16,273 nt of DNA from the NCBI GenBank assembly GCA_014904985.1, contig MU128932.1, positions 89,946 to 106,218 on the forward strand, given 5' to 3'. How positions within the stretch are numbered: the stretch's first letter is position 1; the number at the start of each line of letters is the position of its first letter. Source of the DNA: Hydnum rufescens UP504. Taxonomy: Eukaryota > Basidiomycota > Agaricomycetes > Cantharellales > Hydnaceae. Both the position numbers and the translations under genes were made by a program. Positions 1 through 8,116 of this stretch are shown in pieces. The notes beneath the pieces were generated by a model. That model did no database searches and was not told the origin of the DNA. It saw only the letters and a program-made list of their open reading frames with translations.

Positions 1-3
1 GCG

Positions 4-137
4 CCCCCCCCTGCTGGTAATACCCCCCTGCCTGCTAATACCCCCCTCTGGGAGTTACCAACCTCCCCTAACAAACCCCCCTTGCAATTAGACCCCCCCT
101 CTGAAGGTATAATCCCCCCCACATTTAACAACCCCCC
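4..137. repeat. Phased C-tract array
   Basis: Seven runs of 6-8 cytosines start at 4, 23, 41, 76, 93, 114 and 132, with a shorter run at 64-68 filling the one gap. The spacing is about 17-21 nt. Several units share a taata/aatta-like stretch before the C-run, so this looks like a degenerate tandem repeat of about 18 bp. The minus strand is correspondingly G-rich and could form a quadruplex. It is not telomeric: only one isolated CCCTAA occurs. The array may continue beyond the window edge. Confidence 0.6.
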
Positions 138-482
138 GGGCAAGTGGAATGATTACACTCTGTACCACTTAGAAGTGCCAGTACATAGGATTCTAATTTC
201 CAAGTAAACATGTATCTCCTTAGTCTATTGCTTAAGGTGGGTTGCTGCTGTAATGGCATGAAAGGTCCATGTTCAAACCTGAGTGAGGGTGTTTGTTTTT
301 GGCACCTCAGCTCTCATCACATGGGATGTGCCGGCTCACTGCCCAGTTCAAACTCCGCAGATGAGCTAAGCAAAATTGAAACTCCGAAGATGAGAGTATC
401 CTCGACCTAAGTCCATTCTGTTATAATAGATTAACTCGGATCGAAGGGATGACTAAGTGAGCTACAAAGTAACTCAACGCAC
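138..482. other. Sequence replacing the 3' half of SDR copy A
   Basis: On the minus strand this follows the intron-4 donor of copy A, yet no sequence like exons 5-7 of the other copies is present. A 66-codon open frame at 210-410 (+) has no recognisable motif and is probably chance. I see no terminal repeats that would name an inserted element, so the truncation mechanism is unknown. Confidence 0.4.
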
Positions 483-1118
483 CTCATCACGGACTGGCTT
501 TCCGTCTCTAACGATAGCGTCACCGATTGCAGTACTACAGGATGTAAGCACCACACGCTTCAGGTTCTTTCCATATTTGTGCGCGCTTTCTAAAATCCCT
601 AGAGCACCACGAATCGTTGGGCGCAGAACCGCTTTCGGGTGGAAATCCGGGAGAGATTCGATGACCAGACTTACTGGGGCGTGCAGATATTGTGAACGTT
701 ATCTTCGGATTCATTCCCCCTGAATATCACAGGCGAGGCGGCATGGATGATAGCATCCACATGTTTCACGACCTCATTGTATGCACCTTCCTAAAGATCA
801 TGTATGGGTCATTTTGTTTTGAGAAGATGCTCTTCGTAGGATCAACGCTTTATGGTACCTTCTCGATGACGGGGACAAGGACGTAGGACTTTCCATGGTA
901 TTCGGGGAATCGATTGAAAAGGAACCCTTCTTGGGTATCAATCCGGACACTGAACAAGACCCTAACACATGAGATCGGACCCCTGTTCCCAAGCATAAAC
1001 CAAAGACTTACGCAGCGACGACGGAGTATCCACGGTCAACTGCTCTTTTCACGACCCAGGCGCCGATGCAGCTGGATCCTCCTGTGACCAGCAGCGTTCC
1101 CGAACTGATAGCTACGGT
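483..1118 (-). pseudogene. Copy A: 5'-half SDR pseudogene
   Basis: This stretch matches exons 1-4 of copies B-D: exon 1 at 1012-1118, exon 2 at 859-949, exon 3 at 703-790, exon 4 at 483-631. Introns are in the same positions, and the reading frame is kept throughout; exon 2 is three bases short, a clean one-codon loss. It is nevertheless broken. The position of the ATG reads ACC, with no in-frame ATG before an upstream stop. The cofactor motif reads GGSSCIG instead of GGSGYVG, losing a glycine. The intron-3 donor is AT instead of GT. Exons 5-7, with the catalytic YxxxK, are absent. Exon 4 is still well preserved (VLRPTIRGALGILES). Intron 4 begins with a normal GT donor (GTGCGT), unlike B-D. 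It is probably the oldest, most decayed member of the array. Confidence 0.85.
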
Positions 1119-1368
1119 GTGCGATATCGAGAGGAAGGAGACCTAGTACCTACGGCCATCACAATTTCAATTAGAAATTACATCAGTCATCTACGGTCAC
1201 GTGAACTGGCTTGCCAACGGCCAGCTCTGGGGCACGGCAGTAGGATTATTGCTATGCTGGGCATTGAGCTCAATGCATTCTGGTTACCAGGCACCAGTGC
1301 GGATTTTGGCCAACGGCCGGATGCGCGAAAACCGGAAATTCGGCACCGCCAAACGCTGGTGTTGTCGT
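1119..1368. other. Region upstream of copy A, nothing recognised
   Basis: This is where copy A's promoter would lie. The block shared upstream of copies B and C (TATA box, TCACGC-TGC-GCGTGA palindrome) is not found here. A short similarity, gccaacggcc, occurs twice (about 1213 and 1309). Short open frames on the plus strand have no motif. Confidence 0.4.
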
Positions 1369-1490
1369 GGACTCGGACTTAAGCCGACTTGAGCCATTCC
1401 GTTTTAAGTCAAGTCAAGCCAAGCCATTTGATTACAAATATTCGGCTTGGACTTGGCTTTGAAGGACTTGAGTTGACTTGAAGTGGACTC
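1369..1490. repeat. AAGTC-rich inverted repeat, first cluster
   Basis: Dense copies of AAGTC/GACTT and AAGCC/GGCTT. The arm at 1406-1425 (aagtcaagtcaagccaagcc) is imperfectly complementary to 1444-1488, so the stretch can fold. A related cluster lies at 1815-1876. Together they may be the ends of a non-autonomous element of about 500 bp, but I found no clean termini or target duplication. Confidence 0.5.
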
Positions 1491-1814
1491 ACTTCATTAG
1501 CAAATGTATCTGCCGTGAAATAACATGAAATTGGGCTTCATGCATAGCTAGAACACTCCACAATAGCCACGTTACTCCCCCAAGTTTCAGTCTTTTTGGG
1601 GATGTTGATCGGATTTAACAACATTTTCGGATTTTATATTTAATTTCCGCTGGAATTACTGCTAATTTCCGGCCTACCTGTTTCAGAGCGAGCACTGCCC
1701 AGATGCCTGATGGTCGGGGTGTGTGAGACACATTAGGTACTTGAGCAAGGTGGAAATATCAGATGAGAGGTTGACCTATGCTATTATTGTACATATAAGT
1801 ATACAAAAAAGTAT

Positions 1815-1876
1815 TCAAGTCGACTCAGAGTCAAGTCAAGTCTCTCGGAAGTCCTGGGGAGTTGCCCAAGTCTAAG
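1815..1876. repeat. AAGTC-rich repeat, second cluster
   Basis: Contains caagtcgactcagagtcaag followed by further AAGTC units, the same vocabulary as 1369-1490. The roughly 320 bp between the clusters has no recognisable gene. Confidence 0.45.
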
Positions 1877-2370
1877 CCGCGCGAAGCTGAATCGTGGCAA
1901 CACTACCTAAGACCTCATTCTCACAAATCACGTGATTTATTTGGTCTTAATGAACAATACAGTTTGGTAACCACCTGCGTCTATTCAGGGGACCCAGACT
2001 ACAAGACACTGGACCACACCCACCAGGCAATGATGGAGTGAGACACGGGGTGTCAAATTGTAGAAAATGGAGTTCTAATCTGATTGCTTTTTCCTTCATA
2101 TTTTTGGATGCACATCGTCGACAGCTCTCCAGGGACTTATTGAGAACAGATTGGATAAAAACTGATAGAGAAAATCAGAAAATATTCTTGAGAAAGTAAA
2201 ATACACAGTAAAAGTACCCTGGAGAGTGCAGTTTACATCTGTTCAACATGTATTTAGTATCATTCAATAGGTACAAACTTTAGCTTTCTGTGCGCTATTT
2301 TTTCAACTCAATACAATAAAAACTGAGGGAGAAAATCTGTGTTTACTCTTTGAGAGTGCCACATTAGCCC
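1877..2370. other. AT-rich non-coding stretch with short repeats
   Basis: No convincing gene. CTCTCCAGGG at 2125-2134 is perfectly inverted at 2217-2226 (ten bases, 82 apart). An imperfect direct repeat of about 25 nt, aaaactga..gagaaaatc, occurs near 2157 and again near 2318. These could be remnants of a small element, but no boundaries are clear. Confidence 0.35.
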
Positions 2371-2900
2371 CTATTTGTCATGTGACTGGCCAGCGAGTTG
2401 GATTGGGCGATCCTGTTTACATAATCCAGACTCACCTTGAGGCAGTGGATAACCATGCAATAAATTGACCAGGAGATAAAGGTGGCAAGTTGAATTCCCT
2501 TGGCCATAATTGGATGGACAAATACAATTTGAGGTGGTCTGTTGAAGAACTGTAATACAAGGTGGAGGGGGGAATGAATAGAGCTTGATTCTCGGGACAT
2601 GGAATCCATGCCATTTGATAGTCAAAGGAGATATTGAGATAAAAAGGAGCAGAGTGATGTGGATTGGATTTTTTTGAGGAGGTAATTGGGTTTGGATGGG
2701 AAATATATGTGGTCAGGATTTATCCCTCCAACAATGGGCAGCCTACTGCATGTATAGTAAATGTATAATAATGATATAACAATATTTGTATAGGAAACTA
2801 AAGGGCACAAGTTAGTGATAACGGCCAAGTCTAGGGTTGATGCATCACCCAGGATTGATGCAACAGCTACAATAGTGGCAGACTCCCAGTTGTCTGTCAT
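2371..2900 (-). other. Unrecognised stretch, possible gene remnant
   Basis: The minus strand has several overlapping open frames of 60-92 codons (2371-2625, 2432-2614, 2622-2900). One segment has plausible intron borders, GT..TGCAG at about 2750-2802, inside the 2622-2900 frame. A GTGAGT donor-like site lies near 2436. No domain, motif or family is recognised, and the frames do not join into one clear protein. It may be a decayed gene or transposon fragment, or chance. Confidence 0.15.
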
Positions 2901-2975
2901 GTGTGCCTCATTTCTTAAGCTTCACATATCTATGTAGTTAGAACCAAATGCCTATTTTTTCTCCATATTACACTA

Positions 2976-3306
2976 GGGGGTTTCACGCACCGCAAATTCT
3001 TCCCAAATAGCTCTCAAATAGTGTAGCCAAATGAGATTTGAGAGTTTCCCAAAAACCAATTTGCGAGTGATTTGAAAACTGATTTGGAGCTACTTGAGCT
3101 CCAAATCACTCTTCAAATTCCTCTCAAATCCATTTTTGAATTGTAAAGCTAAGATTTGGGCACTTTTGAAAAGGGATTTGGAGCTCAGGCAGCTCCAAAT
3201 CAGTTTTCAAATCACTGGCAAATCCATTTTTGAGAAACTCTCAAATCTCATTTGGCTACACTATTTGGGAGCTATTTGGGAAGAATTTGTGGTGCATGAA
3301 ACCCCC
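2976..3306. mobile_element. Hairpin MITE, 331 bp, TA target site
   Basis: The left end GGGGGTTTCACGCACC matches the reverse complement of the right end, GGGGGTTTCATGCACC. The match continues for roughly 110-140 bp with few mismatches, so almost the whole element is a palindrome centred near 3141. Each arm has its own small inner hairpin, gatttggagct..agctccaaatc. TA flanks both ends (2974-2975 and 3307-3308), as expected for a Tc1/mariner-type target duplication. It has no transposase. An open frame crossing it (3094-3336) is a by-product of the repeat. By structure this is a miniature inverted-repeat transposable element; the superfamily call rests only on the TA duplication. Confidence 0.85.
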
Positions 3307-3308
3307 TA

Positions 3309-3886
3309 CTGTCACTGTCAGGAGGAAGTAAAGTAGCCTATGAGCTTGGGTTCTCCTTTGCCCCCGTGACAATGGGAATGATTTAGCGGATAACATTGGT
3401 GATCTCCATTGTCACTCAGATATCAATCAATCAGTCAAGTATCATAATTCCTCCAGGTCTCAAGGCGATAAATTCCGCGACAAAGAAACCACAACACATA
3501 GTTTGCCAGTCAGGTTTGCCTCATTTCTCTGTTTCTCGGAGAAATGAGGTCAAGGTTACATAAACTGTGCGATCATAATACATATTATGTGATCGGCATT
3601 TGTGGGCCTTATTGCTTCGATATGCCCGCGGAGTTGTCGATGAGCCGAGTTTTCGGTTTGCATCCGGATGCTACACAAAGTCTAAAATGCTCTTGGGCTT
3701 GCTCACTCCTCGGGCGTACCCAGCCCCGAAACTAACAATAAGAGCCCAAAGGTTCTGGTCATATCCGGCTTTAGAGCTGGTTGCCACTATCGATTGCTAT
3801 AAGCAACCAGAGCAAGGTGCAAATGCAGCTGAGGCTAGTCGTCGCGCCCCAGAAGAGGCAGCAAGTGAAGAACGAGGTCTTCAGCG
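3309..3886. other. Region between MITE and membrane-protein gene
   Basis: This probably holds the promoter and 5' region of the plus-strand gene that follows. A perfect 11-bp hairpin lies at 3519-3549. A looser pair, gtgacaatggg (about 3366) and ccattgtcac (about 3408), is also inverted. I see no clear TATA box, and open frames at 3544-3890 have no signal peptide or motif. Confidence 0.35.
3519..3549. repeat. Perfect 11-bp inverted repeat
   Basis: CCTCATTTCTC at 3519-3529 is exactly complementary to GAGAAATGAGG at 3539-3549 with a 9-nt loop. It lies about 340 bp upstream of the likely start of the plus-strand gene. It could be a small hairpin remnant or a binding site; nothing decides. Confidence 0.6.
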
Positions 3887-5106
3887 ATGAAACTTGGCTA
3901 CTCTGTCACTACCTTCTGTCCCCCCGCCTCAGTCATTCCCAACTTACAACCCCTTATTGGCGACGCGCGCCGACGGCTGCATTCTCAAGGGGAACATGTG
4001 GAACGACAAGGCCCTTTCAATCCTTCAGGTGTCTCCCCGTCCTCAACCTGGGGTCTCCTGACAACATCCTCCTGGTCCTTGTCTGGTCCCACACCCTTAC
4101 CAACGAGCACAGCTGTGACATCTAGTACACCCTGGACTATTTCTTCATCCTCTACATCGTCAACCTCATCTTCATCCAGTGACCTAACGACGACACCGGC
4201 GACACTTCTCTTGAACCCGACATTCTCATCGACATCTCTGACTACAATAGAAGTCACTTCCCAAGCGACCACCGACTCCAATAGTCACTCTGCCACCACT
4301 TCGTCTGTGTCTCCCTCACCAACTGCCCCCCTCCTTCGGATGGTCGTATTGCAACATTCACCGTCATTGACTTATCCGTGGCAGGCGGCCTTTGTGCCCT
4401 CGCAATTATTGGGTTTATTATCTGGAAACTGAAGAAAAAGCGTTTCTCGGGCTTTGATGATAAAGAGGGTTTGTTCAATCCACTCAGCTCCGTTTGTGTA
4501 TACTCGAAATAATGACATCCCTTTTGTGCAGTCAAAGCCATTCACTGGCCTGACTTTGAAGGGGCGGCTGCCACCACGCATCCCCTCCCTGCACGGCCCA
4601 CTGGACGAGCTGGGATTGAAATGAGTCCGCTCGAGCCTTCCGAGATGGACTTTGACGGACGAAGTTGGAGCGACTCATCAATAGCTGATGTCGCAATTCA
4701 AGCAGCCCCGCCTCCGTACGCCCTTCCAGCGCCTGAACCTGCTCAGCGATACTATGGCCACTCCGCCAGCGGTGTCTACCCCCATTCGGGTCCATACTAC
4801 GATCCTTACCCTCGACCCGTGCCGCACATGATGTCGCCCCATCAAGTCAGGCTCGACGATCGCTACGGAGCGCGAAGTCCGGACTCGAACGAGAGCAGGT
4901 GGGCGCTCAGTCCGGGCCCCCGGGCTGTTTATTCTGTGCTGGGAAGGGCACCGTTCCCTGATCCCGGGCCATCGTACGCAACGGGAAGCTCTTCACCAGG
5001 GGCAAACATGGGGTTTGGGGATATGCACTTAGTGTCACCTGGCGTGTACGCGGCGCACGGAGAAGGGGAGGGGGGCATCAGAGGACTCCCGCGAGCTCTA
5101 GTGTAG
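3887..5106 (+). CDS. Ser/Thr-rich single-pass membrane protein
   Basis: The protein has three visible parts. An N-terminal region is about half Ser/Thr (about 4030-4320), as in O-glycosylated wall-sensor or mucin-like ectodomains. One membrane segment (AGGLCALAIIGFIIW, about 4381-4425) is followed by KLKKKRF, a stop-transfer signal facing the cytoplasm. A Pro/Tyr/Ser-rich tail then runs to the stop at 5104-5106. An intron at 4469-4531 (GTTTGT..TGTGCAG) joins DDKE to VKAIHWPDF in frame and removes an internal stop. Between about 4285 and 4370 the frame changes: the Ser/Thr part reads in the frame of 3887, the membrane part in the next frame. This is either a base error in the C-run near 4325-4333 or an intron I could not place. 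The start at 3887 is uncertain because no good signal peptide follows it. The layout resembles fungal single-pass surface proteins, but I recognise no named family. Confidence 0.6.
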
Positions 5107-5900
5107 GCGGTATGCCGCCGATTTGGGAATCCCCTCCAGAATCAGTTAACATTTGGGTCAAAATCAGCCCCAAAATCAGTGGATTTGGGATCTCGCCTGG
5201 TCCGGGACCCCTGAAATCAGTGAATCTGGCATCTAGGTACGGAAACTAAGGGAAAAGCGTCCCAGACCCTCAACAATTGTCCCAGACGCCGAGAAATCGC
5301 CCCAGACGCCGAGAAACCTCCCAAAAATTCCTCCGTCCAAAGTCATTTAACCCTCCTCCACCCTTTCATCCACATCGCCTGCCTTGTCCAACAAATACGG
5401 AAAGCGCAGATGGCGAAAAAATCCCGATGGGGATTCGCCCTATGTATCCGCAGCCAGTTTTGAAACTCAAAAACAAACTCCCCGTCGGGACCTGAACAGG
5501 CACCTATGTTTGGAGCAAATTTCGGGTCCAAAATCAGTGAATTCGCGGCCAAAATCGGCCTTAAGAGCTCACAAGGGTCCTAGCATCAGTAGTACAGTAT
5601 GACACGTCTTGCTCAAGATGGACTGTCCTGGCCTCGTTCGAGGTCCGCGCCAACCGGAGGGGTAGTTTAAAATGTAAGGGTTGGCTCTGGCGTCGTTGCC
5701 TCGTAATTGTTTTCCATCTTTCCCAATCGAGATTTGTAGGATGACGACAGAGGCATACTGTAGCGTGGTCATAATTGGATGTTCATTCACTTGGTCCTGT
5801 AATACTTATCGTATATCTATCCGCACAAGTACAAATCGGGATTCTCTGACCCTCACCATCGCTCTGTTGTGCCGGTGAAAAGAGGGCCCTCTCTTATGTA
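5107..5900. other. Intergenic region with short dispersed repeats
   Basis: No gene recognised. The phrase aaatcagtgAATC or close variants recurs near 5173, 5213 and 5530. A 20-bp tandem duplication sits at 5281-5320. Open frames on both strands are short and motif-free. A perfect palindrome, AGAGGGCCCTCT, lies at 5881-5892. Confidence 0.35.
5281..5320. repeat. 20-bp tandem duplication
   Basis: Two adjacent 20-bp units (5281-5300, 5301-5320) share their first 16 bases, CCCAGACGCCGAGAAA. A partial third unit, cccagaccctc, precedes them at about 5261. Confidence 0.7.
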
Positions 5901-6274
5901 TCGGTAGCGGCGACAGGTCGTCTCTAAAGCCGGGTATCACCAGACGGAAACTTACCACAAACCGTTACCTGAGCCCAAGCGTGAGACTGCTCCCTCAGCC
6001 TCCCTGTGCTTTTCACATATTTAAAGTATATGGACCAATTATGGACAGCCTGGTCTCCTGAGATTATTATAATTCCACAAGAAACTACCAAATGGTTTGG
6101 CATCCTTCGGACGTACTCCACTGGCCACACCTGCTAGAGGAGACAAAGCTTCGGCTGTTTCACCCAGCCATGCGGCGAGGAATTTATGTAGTCCTGCAAA
6201 CAATCATTGGGATTATGAGCCTATCTCTCTGTGCGACGAAGCTTGCTACAATCAAAAAAGAGAAGGCGCCGCTC
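5901..6274. other. 3' flank of copy B, with a 217-bp insertion
   Basis: The sequence starting TCGGTAGCGGCGACAG at 5901 recurs at 12231 downstream of copy D, so the duplicated unit includes this flank. In copies C and D, the pieces matching 5930-5938 and 6156 onward are adjacent. In copy B they are separated by about 217 bp (5939-6155). The inserted piece has no terminal inverted repeat and no recognised coding content. From 6156 the sequence (tttcacccagcca, ggcgaggaattta) parallels 9006 onward near copy C. Confidence 0.5.
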
Positions 6275-7751
6275 CTAATCACTGACGGCAGTAAGATATC
6301 CATCCTTCACCAACTGTTCACCCAGATCCCTGATCGATGTCTCGAACGTATGATATCTGAAGTTGGGCCACAGCCCCAATGCCTTCGCGGTCGAGGTGGT
6401 ACTGGGCGCTTTGCGTGTACCAGCGCCCTTCGTCGCCTTCCCTGGAACATTCACATTCGGGAATCCTGCGCTGTGGAATATGTCGTAGACATCTTGCCAC
6501 GCGAAGGAATCTGCCATGCATGCCATACGACACAATGAGTACAAGACGGGTTCATGAGAAAATTCCAACACGCCGGGCCAGGGAATGACTCACCTGTTCC
6601 GATGAGCACTCGCTCGCCACCGGCATCCGGGTTTTCGAGGGCCAACACGTGGATACCAGCTATGTCACGGACGTCAGCGGAGTCGCCAGCGTAGGCGCCG
6701 GATGTATCTGGGCCTTTCAAGACGTTGTCCAACAGCAGGCCGGGGCTGCTGCCAAAGTTGGGCTTCCCCGCCTGATGAATGGGCATGCGAATATGATCGT
6801 GGAATCAGCGCGCATGGTTTATTTTCGTCTCTCGCGTTGGCTTGACGAACCTGGTGGATATACGGTCCCCAAATGTAGGGTGGAAGTATGGTAACCAGAT
6901 CCCACGAGGGTTTCTGTTCTTTAACCCATGCCCACGAGGATTGCTCGGCATAGGTTTTACTAGCAGCATACACCGTTGACGGGTGGGTACCCTTTCCTAG
7001 AGCCTCGAACTGTGTGGTAGCTGGGGTATTCCACACAGTCTATCCACAGAAATCGTGACATCGTATTAGTGTAGATCGTGCACGGTTACTAGTCGAGACG
7101 TAAATGAAGCAACTCGCCTCGTCGCGGACCCTCTTGCCGTCTCTCTCAATAGACGCGCCTATCGCGACGCTAGAGGATGTGAGCACGATGCGCTTGACGT
7201 TCTTTCCATACTTGTGCGCGCTTTCTAAAATTCCTAGAGCCCCACGAAGGGCGGGGCGCAGGACCTCTGTTTGGAAGGCCAGACGCTTGATCACTAAATG
7301 TGCTGATGCACCATACGTGGAAGCATTTGGTACCTTGGGGATCGTCCCACTTGAATACCACGGGAGAGGCAGTATGGATGATACCGTCCACGTCTTTCAC
7401 GACCTCGTCGTATGCGCCGTCCTGAGGGGGGTGCGTGAGTCCTTCTTTTCGGGGAGAGACTTGTCCGTAGAAACCAAATGACTACCTTCTCGATCACCGG
7501 GACGAGGACGTAGGATACTTTGCCCTGATACTCAGGGAATCGATTGACAAGGAATTGTCCATGGGCGTCAGTTCGGACGCTGTAAGCAGAAGACGACCCA
7601 TCAGACGATCTACTCAATATAAACCACGATGATGAAAGATGTACGCAGCAACGACAGAATATCCACGATCGACAGCAGTCTTCACGATCCAAGCGCCGAC
7701 ATAGCCAGATCCCCCGGTGATAAGGAGCTTTCCAGAAGTAATAGCGACCAT
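6275..7751 (-). CDS. Copy B: NAD(P)-dependent reductase, extended SDR
   Basis: Intact gene of seven exons: 7645-7751, 7486-7579, 7334-7421, 7118-7266, 6851-7039, 6594-6771, 6275-6510. They sum to 1041 nt and 346 residues. Introns are 64-83 nt. Five start with GT; intron 4 (7040-7117) starts with GC, which the frame requires. The N-terminus has the Rossmann motif GGSGYVG (residues 13-19) and an arginine (R38) after the second strand, as in NADPH-preferring members. HTASPV (83-88), LTSSS (125-129, catalytic Ser) and YAASK (Y170, K174) complete the active site. DVRD and GGER follow in the C-terminal substrate domain. There is no signal peptide or membrane segment, so it should be cytosolic. Length and motifs fit dihydroflavonol-reductase/GRE2-like or fungal D-lactaldehyde-dehydrogenase-like carbonyl reductases. 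The substrate is unknown. It is the only fully intact copy here. Confidence 0.93.
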
Positions 7752-7793
7752 GTCTGGTAGTGAGGGGGGAAGGGGATCGAACAACAGGCGGCA

Positions 7794-7799
7794 TTTATA
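7794..7799 (-). promoter_or_regulatory. TATA box of copy B
   Basis: TATAAA on the minus strand, 43-48 bp before the ATG at 7751. The context TATAAATGC is conserved at the matching place before copy C. Confidence 0.6.
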
Positions 7800-7850
7800 C
7801 GGGAATGTCGGTCATTCAGTTCAATTACTATTTCATAATCATCTCTGAGG

Positions 7851-7991
7851 CCCTCAGATACCGGGCTGAGCCGAATGCCTTGGACCGTATCGTTGTGTTC
7901 GATCACTGCTTTGAACGCTGAAGTAACGACCAAGCTTACTGGGTAAGTCGGCGCTGTTACAAGCCGTCAGGACGCGTCACGCTGCGCGTGA
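7851..7991 (-). promoter_or_regulatory. Conserved upstream block of copy B with palindrome
   Basis: Bases 7851-7940 match 10816-10895 upstream of copy C closely, including TTCGATCACTGCTTTGAACG and GCTGAAGTAACGACC. At 7977-7991 lies the perfect inverted repeat TCACGC-TGC-GCGTGA, also present before copy C at 11003-11017. The block sits 100-240 bp before the start codon. Conservation could simply reflect recent duplication, but the palindrome survives on the far side of a spacer of different length (about 35 vs 105 bp), which hints at function. Confidence 0.45.
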
Positions 7992-8002
7992 TACCCACTG
8001 CC

Positions 8003-8032
8003 GAGTCGGAAGTAAAATTTGAACTCCGACTC
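8003..8032. repeat. 8-bp inverted repeat containing CGG..CCG
   Basis: GAGTCGGA at 8003-8010 and TCCGACTC at 8025-8032 are perfectly complementary around a 14-nt loop. The inner CGG and CCG are 16 bp apart, a layout seen in sites of fungal Zn2Cys6 regulators. It lies about 250 bp upstream of copy B and is not conserved before copy C. Confidence 0.4.
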
Positions 8033-8116
8033 GTTCACATTCATTCCCATTTTCACATGGTCTGTCTGCCTAGTAGGCCATGTCGCCAACACTCGTGAAC
8101 TGGTTGCCCGCGATGC

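Noticed and set aside
60..75. Telomere repeat (CCCTAA)
   Set aside because: Only one CCCTAA unit occurs among degenerate C-tracts, not a tandem telomeric array.
225..300. tRNA-derived SINE or tRNA-like sequence (GTTCAAACCTG resembles a B box)
   Set aside because: No matching A box at the right distance and no cloverleaf pairing; the similarity is a single short motif.
3094..3336. 80-codon frame across the MITE
   Set aside because: It lies inside the hairpin repeat and runs over its end; there is no transposase motif.
7111..7113. GT donor for intron 4 one base into the next codon (GCGA|GTTGC)
   Set aside because: Joining it to the only acceptor shifts the frame and meets a stop within exon 5, in all three copies. 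The GC donor keeps the conserved DETVWNTP reading.
7104..7481. 125-codon plus-strand frame, and similar ones at 457-723, 10020-10280 and 13238-13498
   Set aside because: All are antisense to exons 3-4 of the SDR copies. The minus strand carries the recognisable protein and splice sites.
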